Shown here one piece after another: positions 28,950 through 35,898 of a stretch of 52,136 nt of DNA (position 1 is its first letter; each line of letters starts with the position of its first letter). Origin of the DNA: Streptomyces spongiae (lineage in GTDB: Bacteria; Actinomycetota; Actinomycetes; Streptomycetales; Streptomycetaceae); contig NZ_VJZC01000015.1 of NCBI RefSeq assembly GCF_009377185.1, positions 1-52,136 of the forward strand, in the 5' to 3' direction. The notes below the pieces were generated by a model. The model had not been told where the DNA came from and ran no database searches. It worked only from the letters and a program-made list of their open reading frames with translations. Made by a program: the position numbers and the translations under genes.

Positions 28950-29902
28950 TTCGCACTCCGATCCCGGCGGCCGGCCCACCGGGTCACCGCGAACGACAGG
29001 GCGCAGGTGACGACGAGGAGGATGACGGAGGCCGCGGAGGCGAGTCCGTAGTTGTTGCGGCGGAAGGCCGCGTCGTAGATGTACATGTTCGGTGTGAAGC
29101 GGGAGCTGACCATCGGTGTCGCCTGGTTCATCAGCATGGGCTCGGTGAACAGCTGCAGTGCGCCGATGAGGGAGAACATGCACACCATGAGGACGGATCC
29201 CCTGATGATGGGGATCTTGACCTGAAGCGCGGTGCGGATGCCGCCCGCCCCGTCGATCCGGGCCGCTTCCAGCACCTCGCGCGGCAGCGCCTGGAGCGCG
29301 GCGTAGAAGATCACCATGTTGTAGCCGAGGCCGCTCCACAGGGCGATGTTGACGATCGACGGGAGCACGGTGTGCAGGCCGAGGAAGTCGATGGTGATGT
29401 CGGCCTCGGCGAAGAGCTTGATGACCGGGCTGAGCCCCGGGGTGTAGAGGTACAGCCAGATGACCGCCGCGATGATGCCGGGCACGGCGTGCGGCAGATA
29501 GAGCAGCATCTGCGCGGTGCGCCGCAGCCGGATCAGCCCGGAGTCGAGCAGCAGGGCGAGGCCGAGGGCGCCGACGGCCACGAGGGGGACGAAGATCACG
29601 CAGTACAGGGCGATGGAGCCGAACCCGGAGAGGAAGCTCGGGTCCTCCAGCACGGCGAGGTAGCTGCGCAGTCCGGTGAAGATGGTGCGGCCGCCGCCGA
29701 AGCCGAGGCCCTCGTGGTCCTCGGAGAAGAAGCTGAGGTAGACGGCGTAGCCGACGGGGACGAGGAACACGGCGACGAGCAGCGCCGTGAACGGCGTGAG
29801 GAGCGTGACGTAGGCGAGCGTCTGCTGTCGGCGTCCGACCTTGCGGGCACGGGCGGGGCCCGCCGGTGGCGGTGGGGCTCCCGCCCGTTTTCTGGAAGTC
29901 AT
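28946..29902 (-). CDS. carbohydrate ABC transporter permease (MalF type)
   Basis: 318 residues with about six membrane helices and EAA loop LPREVLEAARIDGAGGIRTALQVKIPIIRG. The N-terminus is Arg/Pro-rich (MTSRKRAGAPPPPAGPARARKVGRR). Start uncertain: ATG 29902 has no ribosome binding site; in-frame TTG 29914 has GAGGTG about 7 bases upstream and would add four residues. Second gene of the importer operon, following the binding-protein gene by about 50 bp. No ATPase is encoded here, as is usual where a shared MsiK-type ATPase serves sugar importers (family knowledge). Confidence 0.92.
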   Translation of the reverse strand: MTSRKRAGAPPPPAGPARARKVGRRQQTLAYVTLLTPFTALLVAVFLVPVGYAVYLSFFSEDHEGLGFGGGRTIFTGLRSYLAVLEDPSFLSGFGSIALYCVIFVPLVAVGALGLALLLDSGLIRLRRTAQMLLYLPHAVPGIIAAVIWLYLYTPGLSPVIKLFAEADITIDFLGLHTVLPSIVNIALWSGLGYNMVIFYAALQALPREVLEAARIDGAGGIRTALQVKIPIIRGSVLMVCMFSLIGALQLFTEPMLMNQATPMVSSRFTPNMYIYDAAFRRNNYGLASAASVILLVVTCALSFAVTRWAGRRDRSAK

Positions 29903-29952
29903 CACTGTCGTCAACGGATGCACCTCGGATCGTGGTGTGACGCGGCTGTCGG

Positions 29953-31266
29953 TCAGCGGGTGGTGACGGACAGGCCGAGGCTCTTCAGGTCGGGCAGGGT
30001 CTTCTTCTGTGCTTCTCGGAGGGCCCCGATGATGGTGCCGCTGCCGACACCGGCCCGCGCGAGCCCGTCGTCGCCGGAGCTGGTCGTCGACACCATCCGC
30101 GGTCCCCACTTCCATCGGGTGGAGATCAGCTCGGCCTGCTTCTGGAAGAGACCGAAGATGTCCTGGCCTCCGTAGTAGCTGGTGTCCATCTCCTTGCGGG
30201 CGACCGGGACGAGGTCGGGCACGGTGGGATACGCGCTGCTGACACCGCTGGCGAGTTTGGCCTTCAGCGCGTCCGGGCTGGTGACCATCCAGGTGATGAA
30301 GTCCAGGGCTTCCTTGGGGTGTTGGCTGTCCTTGGTGACCATGAAGGTCGATCCGCCCTGGGTGCCGAGCGACGGCTTGTCCGGGTCCCACTGGGGGAAG
30401 GGCGCGATGGCCCACTTGCCCTTGCCGCCCGGTGTGGACGCCATCATCGAGCCCGCGGCCCAGGCGCCCGCCAGCCAGCCGGCCGTCTCACCGCTCTGCA
30501 GGTGCGCCCGCCACTGCTGGCTGGACGAGGGCTCGACCCGCACCAGGTCGTCGTCCACCAGTCGCTGCCAGTACGCGGCGACCTTGCGGGTGGGGGCGTC
30601 GTCCATGGAGACGGTCCAGGACTTGTCCGAGGTGTCGTACCACTGGGCACCGGCCTGCCAGGCGAGGCCGGCCATGGCGAGCGTGCCGCCCATGGTGAAG
30701 AGGCTGGCGATACGGGAGCGGGGCTCGGCCTTCTTCAGCTCGCGGGCCGCGCTCTCGAACTCCGCCCAGGTCTTGGGGACGGCGATGTCGTGCTTGGTGA
30801 ACAGGTCCTTGCGATAGAGGAAGACCATCGGCTCGATGTCGACCGGCAGGGCGTACGTGCGCCCCTCGAACGTGGTCAGGTCCATCGCCTGCGGCAGGAT
30901 CTTGCGGCGCACCGAGTCGGGCACCATGTCGGTGATGTCGCGGGGCACACCGTCGATGGCGTAGCTGGGCAGCTGGGGATACTCGATGGTGGCGACGTCG
31001 GGAGCGTTGCCCGCCCGTGCGGCGTTGCTGAGCTTGGCCCAGCCGCCCTGGTCGCCCGAGGGGACCTGCTCGAAGTCGACCTTGATCTTGGTGTGGGTGC
31101 GGTTGAACTCGTCCACGACCTCCTGGCTGCCGCGGAGTGCCGACCAGAAGGTGAGATGGACCGGGCCGTTCCTGGTGCTGGTGCTGCTGCCCGAGGCCGA
31201 GCAGCCCGTCATCAAGACGGCGAGGATCGTGAACAGAGCCGCTCCGACCCTGCGGGTACTTCGCAT
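29953..31266 (-). CDS. sugar ABC transporter substrate-binding lipoprotein
   Basis: 437 residues from ATG 31266 (GGAGGGG 5 bases upstream); a 12-codon longer frame is unlikely. Lipoprotein signal peptide RRVGAALFTILAVLMTGCSAS with the lipobox Cys at about residue 22; mature protein in the extracellular family-1 sugar-binding fold: VHLTFWSALRGSQEVVDEFNRTH, PDVATIEYPQLPSYAIDG, LPVDIEPMVFLYRKDLF, WQAGAQWYDT, GGSTFMVTKDSQHPKEALDFITWM. First structural gene after the regulator. Confidence 0.95.
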   Translation of the reverse strand: MRSTRRVGAALFTILAVLMTGCSASGSSTSTRNGPVHLTFWSALRGSQEVVDEFNRTHTKIKVDFEQVPSGDQGGWAKLSNAARAGNAPDVATIEYPQLPSYAIDGVPRDITDMVPDSVRRKILPQAMDLTTFEGRTYALPVDIEPMVFLYRKDLFTKHDIAVPKTWAEFESAARELKKAEPRSRIASLFTMGGTLAMAGLAWQAGAQWYDTSDKSWTVSMDDAPTRKVAAYWQRLVDDDLVRVEPSSSQQWRAHLQSGETAGWLAGAWAAGSMMASTPGGKGKWAIAPFPQWDPDKPSLGTQGGSTFMVTKDSQHPKEALDFITWMVTSPDALKAKLASGVSSAYPTVPDLVPVARKEMDTSYYGGQDIFGLFQKQAELISTRWKWGPRMVSTTSSGDDGLARAGVGSGTIIGALREAQKKTLPDLKSLGLSVTTR

Positions 31267-31443
31267 GGAGCCCCTCCCGCGTCCTTGCTGGGTTACGGGC
31301 ATCCTCGGCGGCGAACGAAAAAGGCGTCAATACATCGAACAGAAGAAACTGAAGCGGTCAAACGAACAAGAATCACGGGTGAGTGAACCCCGGATCGGAT
31401 CGGACAGCTGTCTGCGGCCGTCAGCAGCCGCCGGTCAGTAGCG
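31267..31443. promoter_or_regulatory. AT-richer promoter region of the sugar operon
   Basis: The 177-bp gap between the regulator and the binding-protein gene is clearly lower in GC around 31310-31380. On the minus strand it contains TTGACC and TTGACG boxes and TTCG-rich short repeats (TGTTCG twice, TTCGTTCG), which look like a promoter with several regulator half-sites. GGATCGGATCGG at 31392-31403 resembles the GATCGG half-sites of the palindrome upstream of the regulator gene. Exact -35/-10 not assigned. Confidence 0.5.
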
Positions 31444-32538
31444 TCAGACCGCCGGGGGAGCCGCGGTCGTCGACTCCCTGATCACCAGGTCCGGGAGCAG
31501 TTCCACGTGGCGGGTGGGTCCGGGCCGCAGCCCGCCTCGCGCCATGTCGAGCCGGCGCAGCAGCAGCTCGACCCCGACCCGGCCGAGCTCGGCCTTGGGC
31601 GGGGCGACGGCCGTCAGGGGGACCGGCCCCATGTCGGCGACCACGTCGTTGTACGCGACCACCGAACAACGCCCCGGCACGTCGACCCCCGCAGCCTGCA
31701 GCCGACGCACCAGCACCAGCGCGTCCATGTCGCTGTGGATCAGCACCGCTGTGGCGCCGCTCTCCCCGACCACCTCGGCCAGGTCGGCGGCCCGTGGGTC
31801 GGCGGCGCGCGGGTCGGGCCCGGCGGTGCGCGAGCTGAGGATCGTGCGGCACCCGTCGGCGAGTCCCCGGGCGGCGGTCTGCTCGGCGAACTCGGCTCGG
31901 ATGACCCGCGCGGTGGGGCTGTCGTCGCGTGCCGCCAGAACGATCCGCCGGTGCCCCAGGCGGACCAGGTGCCCGAGCGTCAGGTGCACGCCGTACGCGT
32001 GGTCCGAGCGCACACAGTCCAGTTCGGAGATCCCGCTGGTCCGTGCGGGGCGCCGCTCCACCAGCACCGTGGGGACGTCCAGGGCGGCGAGCCACGAGTG
32101 GTCCGACTCCGCCTCGGCCCGCGTGCGCCAGTGCGGCGACAGCAGCAGCCCGCGCGCCCCCGCGTCGAGCGCCTGGTGCACCGCCTCGCGCTCCGCCCCG
32201 GCGTCCCCGGCGGTGATGTGCAGCGCGAGCCGCAGGCCCGCCTTCTCCGCGGCCTCCCGCGCGCCCTGCACGGCCTCGGTGAGGTAGGTGTTGCTCTCGG
32301 GAACGACCATGGCGACGGCGTCACCTCCGGCAGCGACCTCCTCGGGCACCGGCCGAAGCGAACGCGCCACCCCGTGCCCGCGGCGCACCTCCCCGCGCCG
32401 GGCCATCTCCTCGACGTCCCGGCGCACGGTGACGACGGAGACGCCGAGTTCGTCGGCGAGATCGGTGATGCGCGCGACGCCCCGGTCCCGCACCACCTCC
32501 GCGATCCGGCCCTGCCGCTTCTGCGCCGACTCCCGCAT
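31444..32538 (-). CDS. chimeric transcriptional regulator: DeoR-type HTH with LacI-type sugar-binding domain
   Basis: 364 residues. N-terminal winged HTH of DeoR type (RQGRIAEVVRDRGVARITDLADELGVSVVTVRRDVEEMARRGEVRRGHG, about 8-58), not the LacI hinge-helix HTH, followed by a periplasmic-binding-like LacI/GalR core: AVAMVVPESNTYLTEAVQGAREAAEKAG, ALDAGARGLLLSP, VPTVLVERRP, DHAYGVHLTLGHLVRLGHRRIVLAA, SGATAVLIHSDMDALVLVRRLQAAG, RCSVVAYNDVVADM, PLTAVAPPKAELGRVGVELLLRRL. The sensor part implies regulation by a sugar ligand. Likely controls the importer operon directly downstream. Confidence 0.93.
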   Translation of the reverse strand: MRESAQKRQGRIAEVVRDRGVARITDLADELGVSVVTVRRDVEEMARRGEVRRGHGVARSLRPVPEEVAAGGDAVAMVVPESNTYLTEAVQGAREAAEKAGLRLALHITAGDAGAEREAVHQALDAGARGLLLSPHWRTRAEAESDHSWLAALDVPTVLVERRPARTSGISELDCVRSDHAYGVHLTLGHLVRLGHRRIVLAARDDSPTARVIRAEFAEQTAARGLADGCRTILSSRTAGPDPRAADPRAADLAEVVGESGATAVLIHSDMDALVLVRRLQAAGVDVPGRCSVVAYNDVVADMGPVPLTAVAPPKAELGRVGVELLLRRLDMARGGLRPGPTRHVELLPDLVIRESTTAAPPAV

Positions 32539-32591
32539 GTCCCCACCGCTCTCGTCCGCGTCGCGCGATCGGTTGCGCGCGATGCGCTCAT

Positions 32592-32615
32592 GATACCGAT
32601 CAATCGATCACGATA
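32592..32615. promoter_or_regulatory. imperfect 24-bp inverted repeat upstream of the sugar regulator
   Basis: GATACCGATC-AATC-GATCACGATA: the inner GATC halves are exact, the outer parts partly symmetric. It lies 54 bp upstream of the regulator's ATG and so fits an autoregulatory operator. Binding is an inference. Confidence 0.45.
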
Positions 32616-32650
32616 GGGTATGCGGCCTCGGGTGAAGCCTTGAGCTGCCT

Positions 32651-32668
32651 GGTCACCATGAGGTCACC
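32651..32668. repeat. direct repeat GGTCACC-ATGA-GGTCACC
   Basis: Two exact 7-bp copies spaced 4 bp (centre-to-centre 11 bp, about one helical turn), in the promoter region of the Rid-family gene starting at 32761. Such head-to-tail spacing is typical of response-regulator or activator sites; no regulator is known here. The rest of the 32539-32760 gap shows no gene. Confidence 0.5.
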
Positions 32669-32760
32669 CAGTCACTGAAAAGTGCGTTCTTCCATGTCAG
32701 CGGCCACACTCCTACGGTTCCCGGGTAACCACAGGCGCTCATGACACGAAGGCGGACAGC

Positions 32761-33168
32761 ATGGCCATCACCCTCGTCAACCCCAGCGGATTGCCCAAGA
32801 TCGATGTCTACCGGCAGGTGTCGATCGCGACCGGGTCGAAGCTGGTCTTCATCGCCGGGCAGGTCGCCTGGGACGCCGAGGGGGTCACGGTCGGCGAAGG
32901 CGACCTCGCCGCCCAGGCCGAGCAGTGCTACCTCAACATCGGCACCGCTCTGGCCGAGGTCGGGGCGTCCTTCGACGACGTGGCGAAACTGAACGTCCAC
33001 GTCGTCGACTGGACCCCCGACAAGATGCCCCTGCTGCTGGAGGGGATCTCCCGGGCAGCCGCGAAGCTCGGGGTCACCCCGACCCCGCCGGCGACACTGC
33101 TGGGCGTCGCGGCACTGGACGTGCCCGAGCATCTGATCGAGGTCGAGGCCACCGCGATCATCGACTGA
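32761..33168 (+). CDS. RidA/YjgF-family protein lacking the catalytic arginine
   Basis: 135-residue trimeric-fold protein: YRQVSIATGSKLVFIAGQVAWDAEGVTVGEGDLAAQAEQCYLNIGTALAEVGASFDDVAKLNVHVVDW, PPATLLGVAALDVPEHLIEVEATAI. Family members with enamine/imine deaminase activity have an Arg in the PAR(S/T) motif; here the equivalent stretch is PPATLLGV, without Arg, so deaminase activity is doubtful. These Rid subfamilies may instead bind ligands or act on other amide substrates. Single gene; no clear operon partner. Confidence 0.9.
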   Translation: MAITLVNPSGLPKIDVYRQVSIATGSKLVFIAGQVAWDAEGVTVGEGDLAAQAEQCYLNIGTALAEVGASFDDVAKLNVHVVDWTPDKMPLLLEGISRAAAKLGVTPTPPATLLGVAALDVPEHLIEVEATAIID

Positions 33169-33344
33169 CGGCACGGACAACTGCTCAGTTCCCAAGGGTG
33201 GTTGAGAAGCCGTTCGCGCAAGGCGTGGCCGACGTCCATCAGCCTTTCGACTGACGTCACGCCCCCCGAATCAGCCCCTGGGCCGATCATGGATCAGCTC
33301 GCCGCAGGACGTGACGAGGGTTCACTTTGCCTAGTCTCACCTGC

Positions 33345-34502
33345 ATGAATCGACTGCCCCGCGGCGCCACCGCCGCGTTACTCGGTCTGTCCCTCGCCTT
33401 CCTCGGGTCAGGGACGGCCCACGCATTACCGGCCCCGGCCGACGCGCCCATGGCCAGTGACAGCGACCGCGTCCGCCTCGAACTGCCGCGCCCCACAGGA
33501 TCATTGACGGTAGGGCGCGACACCCTGCATCTGGTGGACACCGACCGCCCCGACCCGTGGGTGCCGCAGGCCGGGGCTCGTGAGCTGATGGTGTCGCTGT
33601 ACTACCCCGCCCGCTCAGGCCGAGGCCGCACCGCACCGTACATGACCACCGACGAGGCCCGCGCCTTCCTCGAGGACCGGGACCTGGCCGGGGTGGTGCC
33701 CGCAGAGACGCTCAGCGGCACCCGCACCCATGCCCGCGTCGGCGCCACCCCCGTGCGCGGGAGGTTTCCACTGGTCGTGCTGTCGCCGGGATTCACCACC
33801 AACCGCTCGACCCTCACCCTGCTCGCAGAGGAACTGGCCAGCCGAGGGTACGTGGTCGCCGCCGTCGACCACGCCTACGAGTCGGTGGGCACGACGTTCC
33901 CGGGCAACCGGCTCCTCACATGCGCGGCCTGCGACAAAGTTGCCGAACCCGACGAGACCGTCCCCCGCGGCCGTGCCCAGGACGTCTCCTTCGTGCTCGA
34001 CCGGCTGACCGGCCGTTCCCCGGCCTGGCGGCACGCCGACATGATCGACCCCACGAGGATCGGTATGGCCGGTCACTCCATCGGCGGTGCCTCCGCCGCG
34101 TCCACCATGACGGGCGACCAGCGGGTGCGTGCCGGGGTCAACCTGGACGGCTCCTTCTTCGACCCGGTGCCGGCGGGCGGCCTCGGCGGCCGGCCGTTCA
34201 TGGTGCTGGGCACCGAGGGCGAGGACGCCACCTGGGTACGGGACTGGCCGAAACTCGACGGCTGGAAGCGCTGGCTGACCGTGGCCGGTTCGGGGCACTT
34301 CACCTTCACCGACGTACCGGTCCTCGCCGACCAGTTGGGGCTCCTGCCTCCGGAGGAACCCTTGTCGGGCGAGCGGTCGCAGAAGATCACCCGCCGCTAT
34401 GTGGCGGCCTTCTTCGACCTCCACCTCAAGGGCGACAGCCAGCCCTTGCTGGACGGCCCGTCGTCACAGTACCCGGAAGTGAGAATCCACCGGACCAGCT
34501 GA
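33345..34502 (+). CDS. secreted alpha/beta hydrolase (PAF-acetylhydrolase/lipase-like)
   Basis: 385 residues with a Sec signal peptide (MNRLPRGATAALLGLSLAFL, cleavage after ...GTAHA around residue 27). Hydrolase core: FPLVVLSPGFTTNRSTLTLLAEELASRGYVVAAVDHAYES (oxyanion and Asp region), nucleophile elbow IGMAGHSIGGASAAS (Ser near 245), LDGSFFDP, GSGHFTFTDVPVLAD (His). Likely cleaves lipids or short-chain esters outside the cell. TTG 33327 has GAGGG 6 bases upstream; ATG 33345 may be a leaderless start because TAGTCT sits 7 bases before it. Closest resemblance is to platelet-activating-factor acetylhydrolase-type esterases. Confidence 0.87.
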   Translation: MNRLPRGATAALLGLSLAFLGSGTAHALPAPADAPMASDSDRVRLELPRPTGSLTVGRDTLHLVDTDRPDPWVPQAGARELMVSLYYPARSGRGRTAPYMTTDEARAFLEDRDLAGVVPAETLSGTRTHARVGATPVRGRFPLVVLSPGFTTNRSTLTLLAEELASRGYVVAAVDHAYESVGTTFPGNRLLTCAACDKVAEPDETVPRGRAQDVSFVLDRLTGRSPAWRHADMIDPTRIGMAGHSIGGASAASTMTGDQRVRAGVNLDGSFFDPVPAGGLGGRPFMVLGTEGEDATWVRDWPKLDGWKRWLTVAGSGHFTFTDVPVLADQLGLLPPEEPLSGERSQKITRRYVAAFFDLHLKGDSQPLLDGPSSQYPEVRIHRTS

Positions 34503-34534
34503 CCGAACGAGGCACACGGAGCACCGGGCCGTTC

Positions 34535-34582
34535 CGCGTGGACGGACAGGAGCAGACCTGCTGCACTGTCCGTCCACACGGA
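34535..34582. terminator. strong bidirectional hairpin terminator
   Basis: 16-bp stem CCGCGTGGACGGACAG (34535-34550) with CTGTCCGTCCACACGG (34567-34582), one mismatch, 16-nt loop which itself contains a short stem (GCAG/TGCTGC). Lies between convergent genes (hydrolase left, heme monooxygenase right), 33 bp and 55 bp from their stops, so probably ends both transcripts. No long T-run. Confidence 0.85.
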
Positions 34583-34636
34583 GTCGTGGGGGCCTGTTGT
34601 CCCGGCGAACCGTCCCGGGCGAACGTGGTGACCCGA

Positions 34637-34966
34637 CTATGCGCCGGTCGGAGCCGCCTGCTGCACCACCTCGAAGGACCAGAGTGTGGATGCGCTCGCA
34701 GCGGGCTTGGGCCGCTCGCCGCTCTCGGCGCCCCCGCCCTGGTGGGCCGACTTCATGGGACCCTCCATCCATGCCTGGAAGGACTCCTCGTCACGCCACC
34801 GCGTGTAGACGAGGTAGCTGTCGGTGCCCTCGACGGGACGGAGGAGCTCGAACCACTCGAACCCGTCGGAGTTCTCCACGGCGTGGGCACGGGACGCGAA
34901 GCGCTTCTCCAGCGTCTCCCGCTGCTCGGCGGGGACGGTCAGTACGTTGATCTTGACGACGCTCAT
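34637..34966 (-). CDS. MhuD/IsdG-type heme-degrading monooxygenase
   Basis: 109-residue ABM-fold protein. MSVVKINVLTVPAEQRETLEKRF, RAHAVENSDGFEWFELLRPVEG, TRWRDEESFQAWMEGPMKSAHQGG: it has the conserved Asn (KIN), Trp (QAW) and heme-ligand His (AH) of the Mycobacterium MhuD/IsdG group, with which the whole N-terminal 90 residues line up from memory. Would cleave heme to release iron in the cytosol. A 4-residue spacing problem exists for the ribosome binding site at ATG 34966 (AGGA 9 bases upstream); GTG 34984 is an alternative. No heme-uptake genes are adjacent. Confidence 0.87.
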   Translation of the reverse strand: MSVVKINVLTVPAEQRETLEKRFASRAHAVENSDGFEWFELLRPVEGTDSYLVYTRWRDEESFQAWMEGPMKSAHQGGGAESGERPKPAASASTLWSFEVVQQAAPTGA

Positions 34967-35054
34967 GCCTCCATCCTGCCGCACGACGCCCGGCGCACGA
35001 GCGGCGCCCCGTACGCACGTGTCGCCGCGGTTCCCCGAGAAGCTCCGGTCGGGC

Positions 35055-35888
35055 TCATACGCGCGGCGGCCCCGCGTCGACGACCGCCATCGACAGCTCC
35101 AGTGGGTCGAAGTGGATCAGTGACTCCAGCCACCAGGTCATGCCGGCTTCGGCGAGGCCCTTGAGGTCCACGTTCTTGTCCTCCTGCCACGCGGGACTGG
35201 CGTTGCCGCGCACGGCGATGTCGAACGGCCGGGTGGCCGGAAGGCCGGCGCGGTGCAACTCCTGCCGGATGTCGGCGACTTCCTCGACGGTGAGCTCGTG
35301 GTCTGCCGGGTTGGGAAAGAATCCGTCGCAGTCCACGGCGCGGCGGATCACCCGCGGGTGGTTCGTGGAGCCGGCCATCCAGACGGGAATGCGGTACGGC
35401 TCCGGTGCCGTGGCCGCCAGACTCACCTGATAGTGCGCGCCGCTGTGCTCGATGGCCTCCCCGGCCCACATCGCACGCATCAACGAGAGCCCTTCGGTGA
35501 GCATCGCCGCTCGAGTCGCGAGGTCGGTGGGCTCTCCGAAGCTGCTGAAATCACCGGACTCGTCGACGCCCACCCCGGCCCCGACGACAAGCCGTCCCCG
35601 CGAGAGCCTGCTGACGGTGGACGCGTGCCGGGCGACCATCCAGGGCCGACGCCGGGCGGGCGGTGTCACCATCGGACCGAGCAGCAGATCGTCGGTCGCG
35701 TGGGCGATCGCGGCCAACGTGGTCCAGGGGTCGGCGATCGGCATCGCGTCGGTGAGCACGTGATCCCACAGGAAGACACCGTCCCATCCGGCCGCTTCCG
35801 CTCGTACCGCCAACTCCACCAGGACACGGGGATCGCCGAACGGGCCGAAGGGCGGCAGGTAGACGCCGAAGCGCGTGTTCTCGTTCAC
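35055..35888 (-). CDS. LLM-class flavin/F420-dependent oxidoreductase
   Basis: 277 residues from GTG 35888 (GAGAGGG 6 bases upstream): VNENTRFGVYLPPFGPFGDPRVLVELAVRAEAAGWDGVFLWDH, ATDDLLLGPMVTPPARRRPW, RLVVGAGVGVDESGDFSSFGEP, IPVWMAGSTNHPRVIRRAVDCDGFFPN. Typical luciferase-like TIM barrel; the cofactor may be FMN or F420. It follows the kinase gene by 10 bp and is therefore the second gene of a kinase-oxidoreductase unit, an unusual pairing. Confidence 0.88.
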   Translation of the reverse strand: MNENTRFGVYLPPFGPFGDPRVLVELAVRAEAAGWDGVFLWDHVLTDAMPIADPWTTLAAIAHATDDLLLGPMVTPPARRRPWMVARHASTVSRLSRGRLVVGAGVGVDESGDFSSFGEPTDLATRAAMLTEGLSLMRAMWAGEAIEHSGAHYQVSLAATAPEPYRIPVWMAGSTNHPRVIRRAVDCDGFFPNPADHELTVEEVADIRQELHRAGLPATRPFDIAVRGNASPAWQEDKNVDLKGLAEAGMTWWLESLIHFDPLELSMAVVDAGPPRV

Positions 35889-35898
35889 GGGAACCCTC

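Noticed and set aside
29596..30175. Plus-strand open frames over the importer permease and binding-protein genes
   Set aside because: They lie antisense to strongly supported genes and have composition typical of shadows.
33300..33345. Iron-box-like sequence (TTCACTTTGCCTAGTCTCACC) before the secreted hydrolase
   Set aside because: Too few matches to the IdeR/DmdR consensus dyad; probably just a promoter with TAGTCT.
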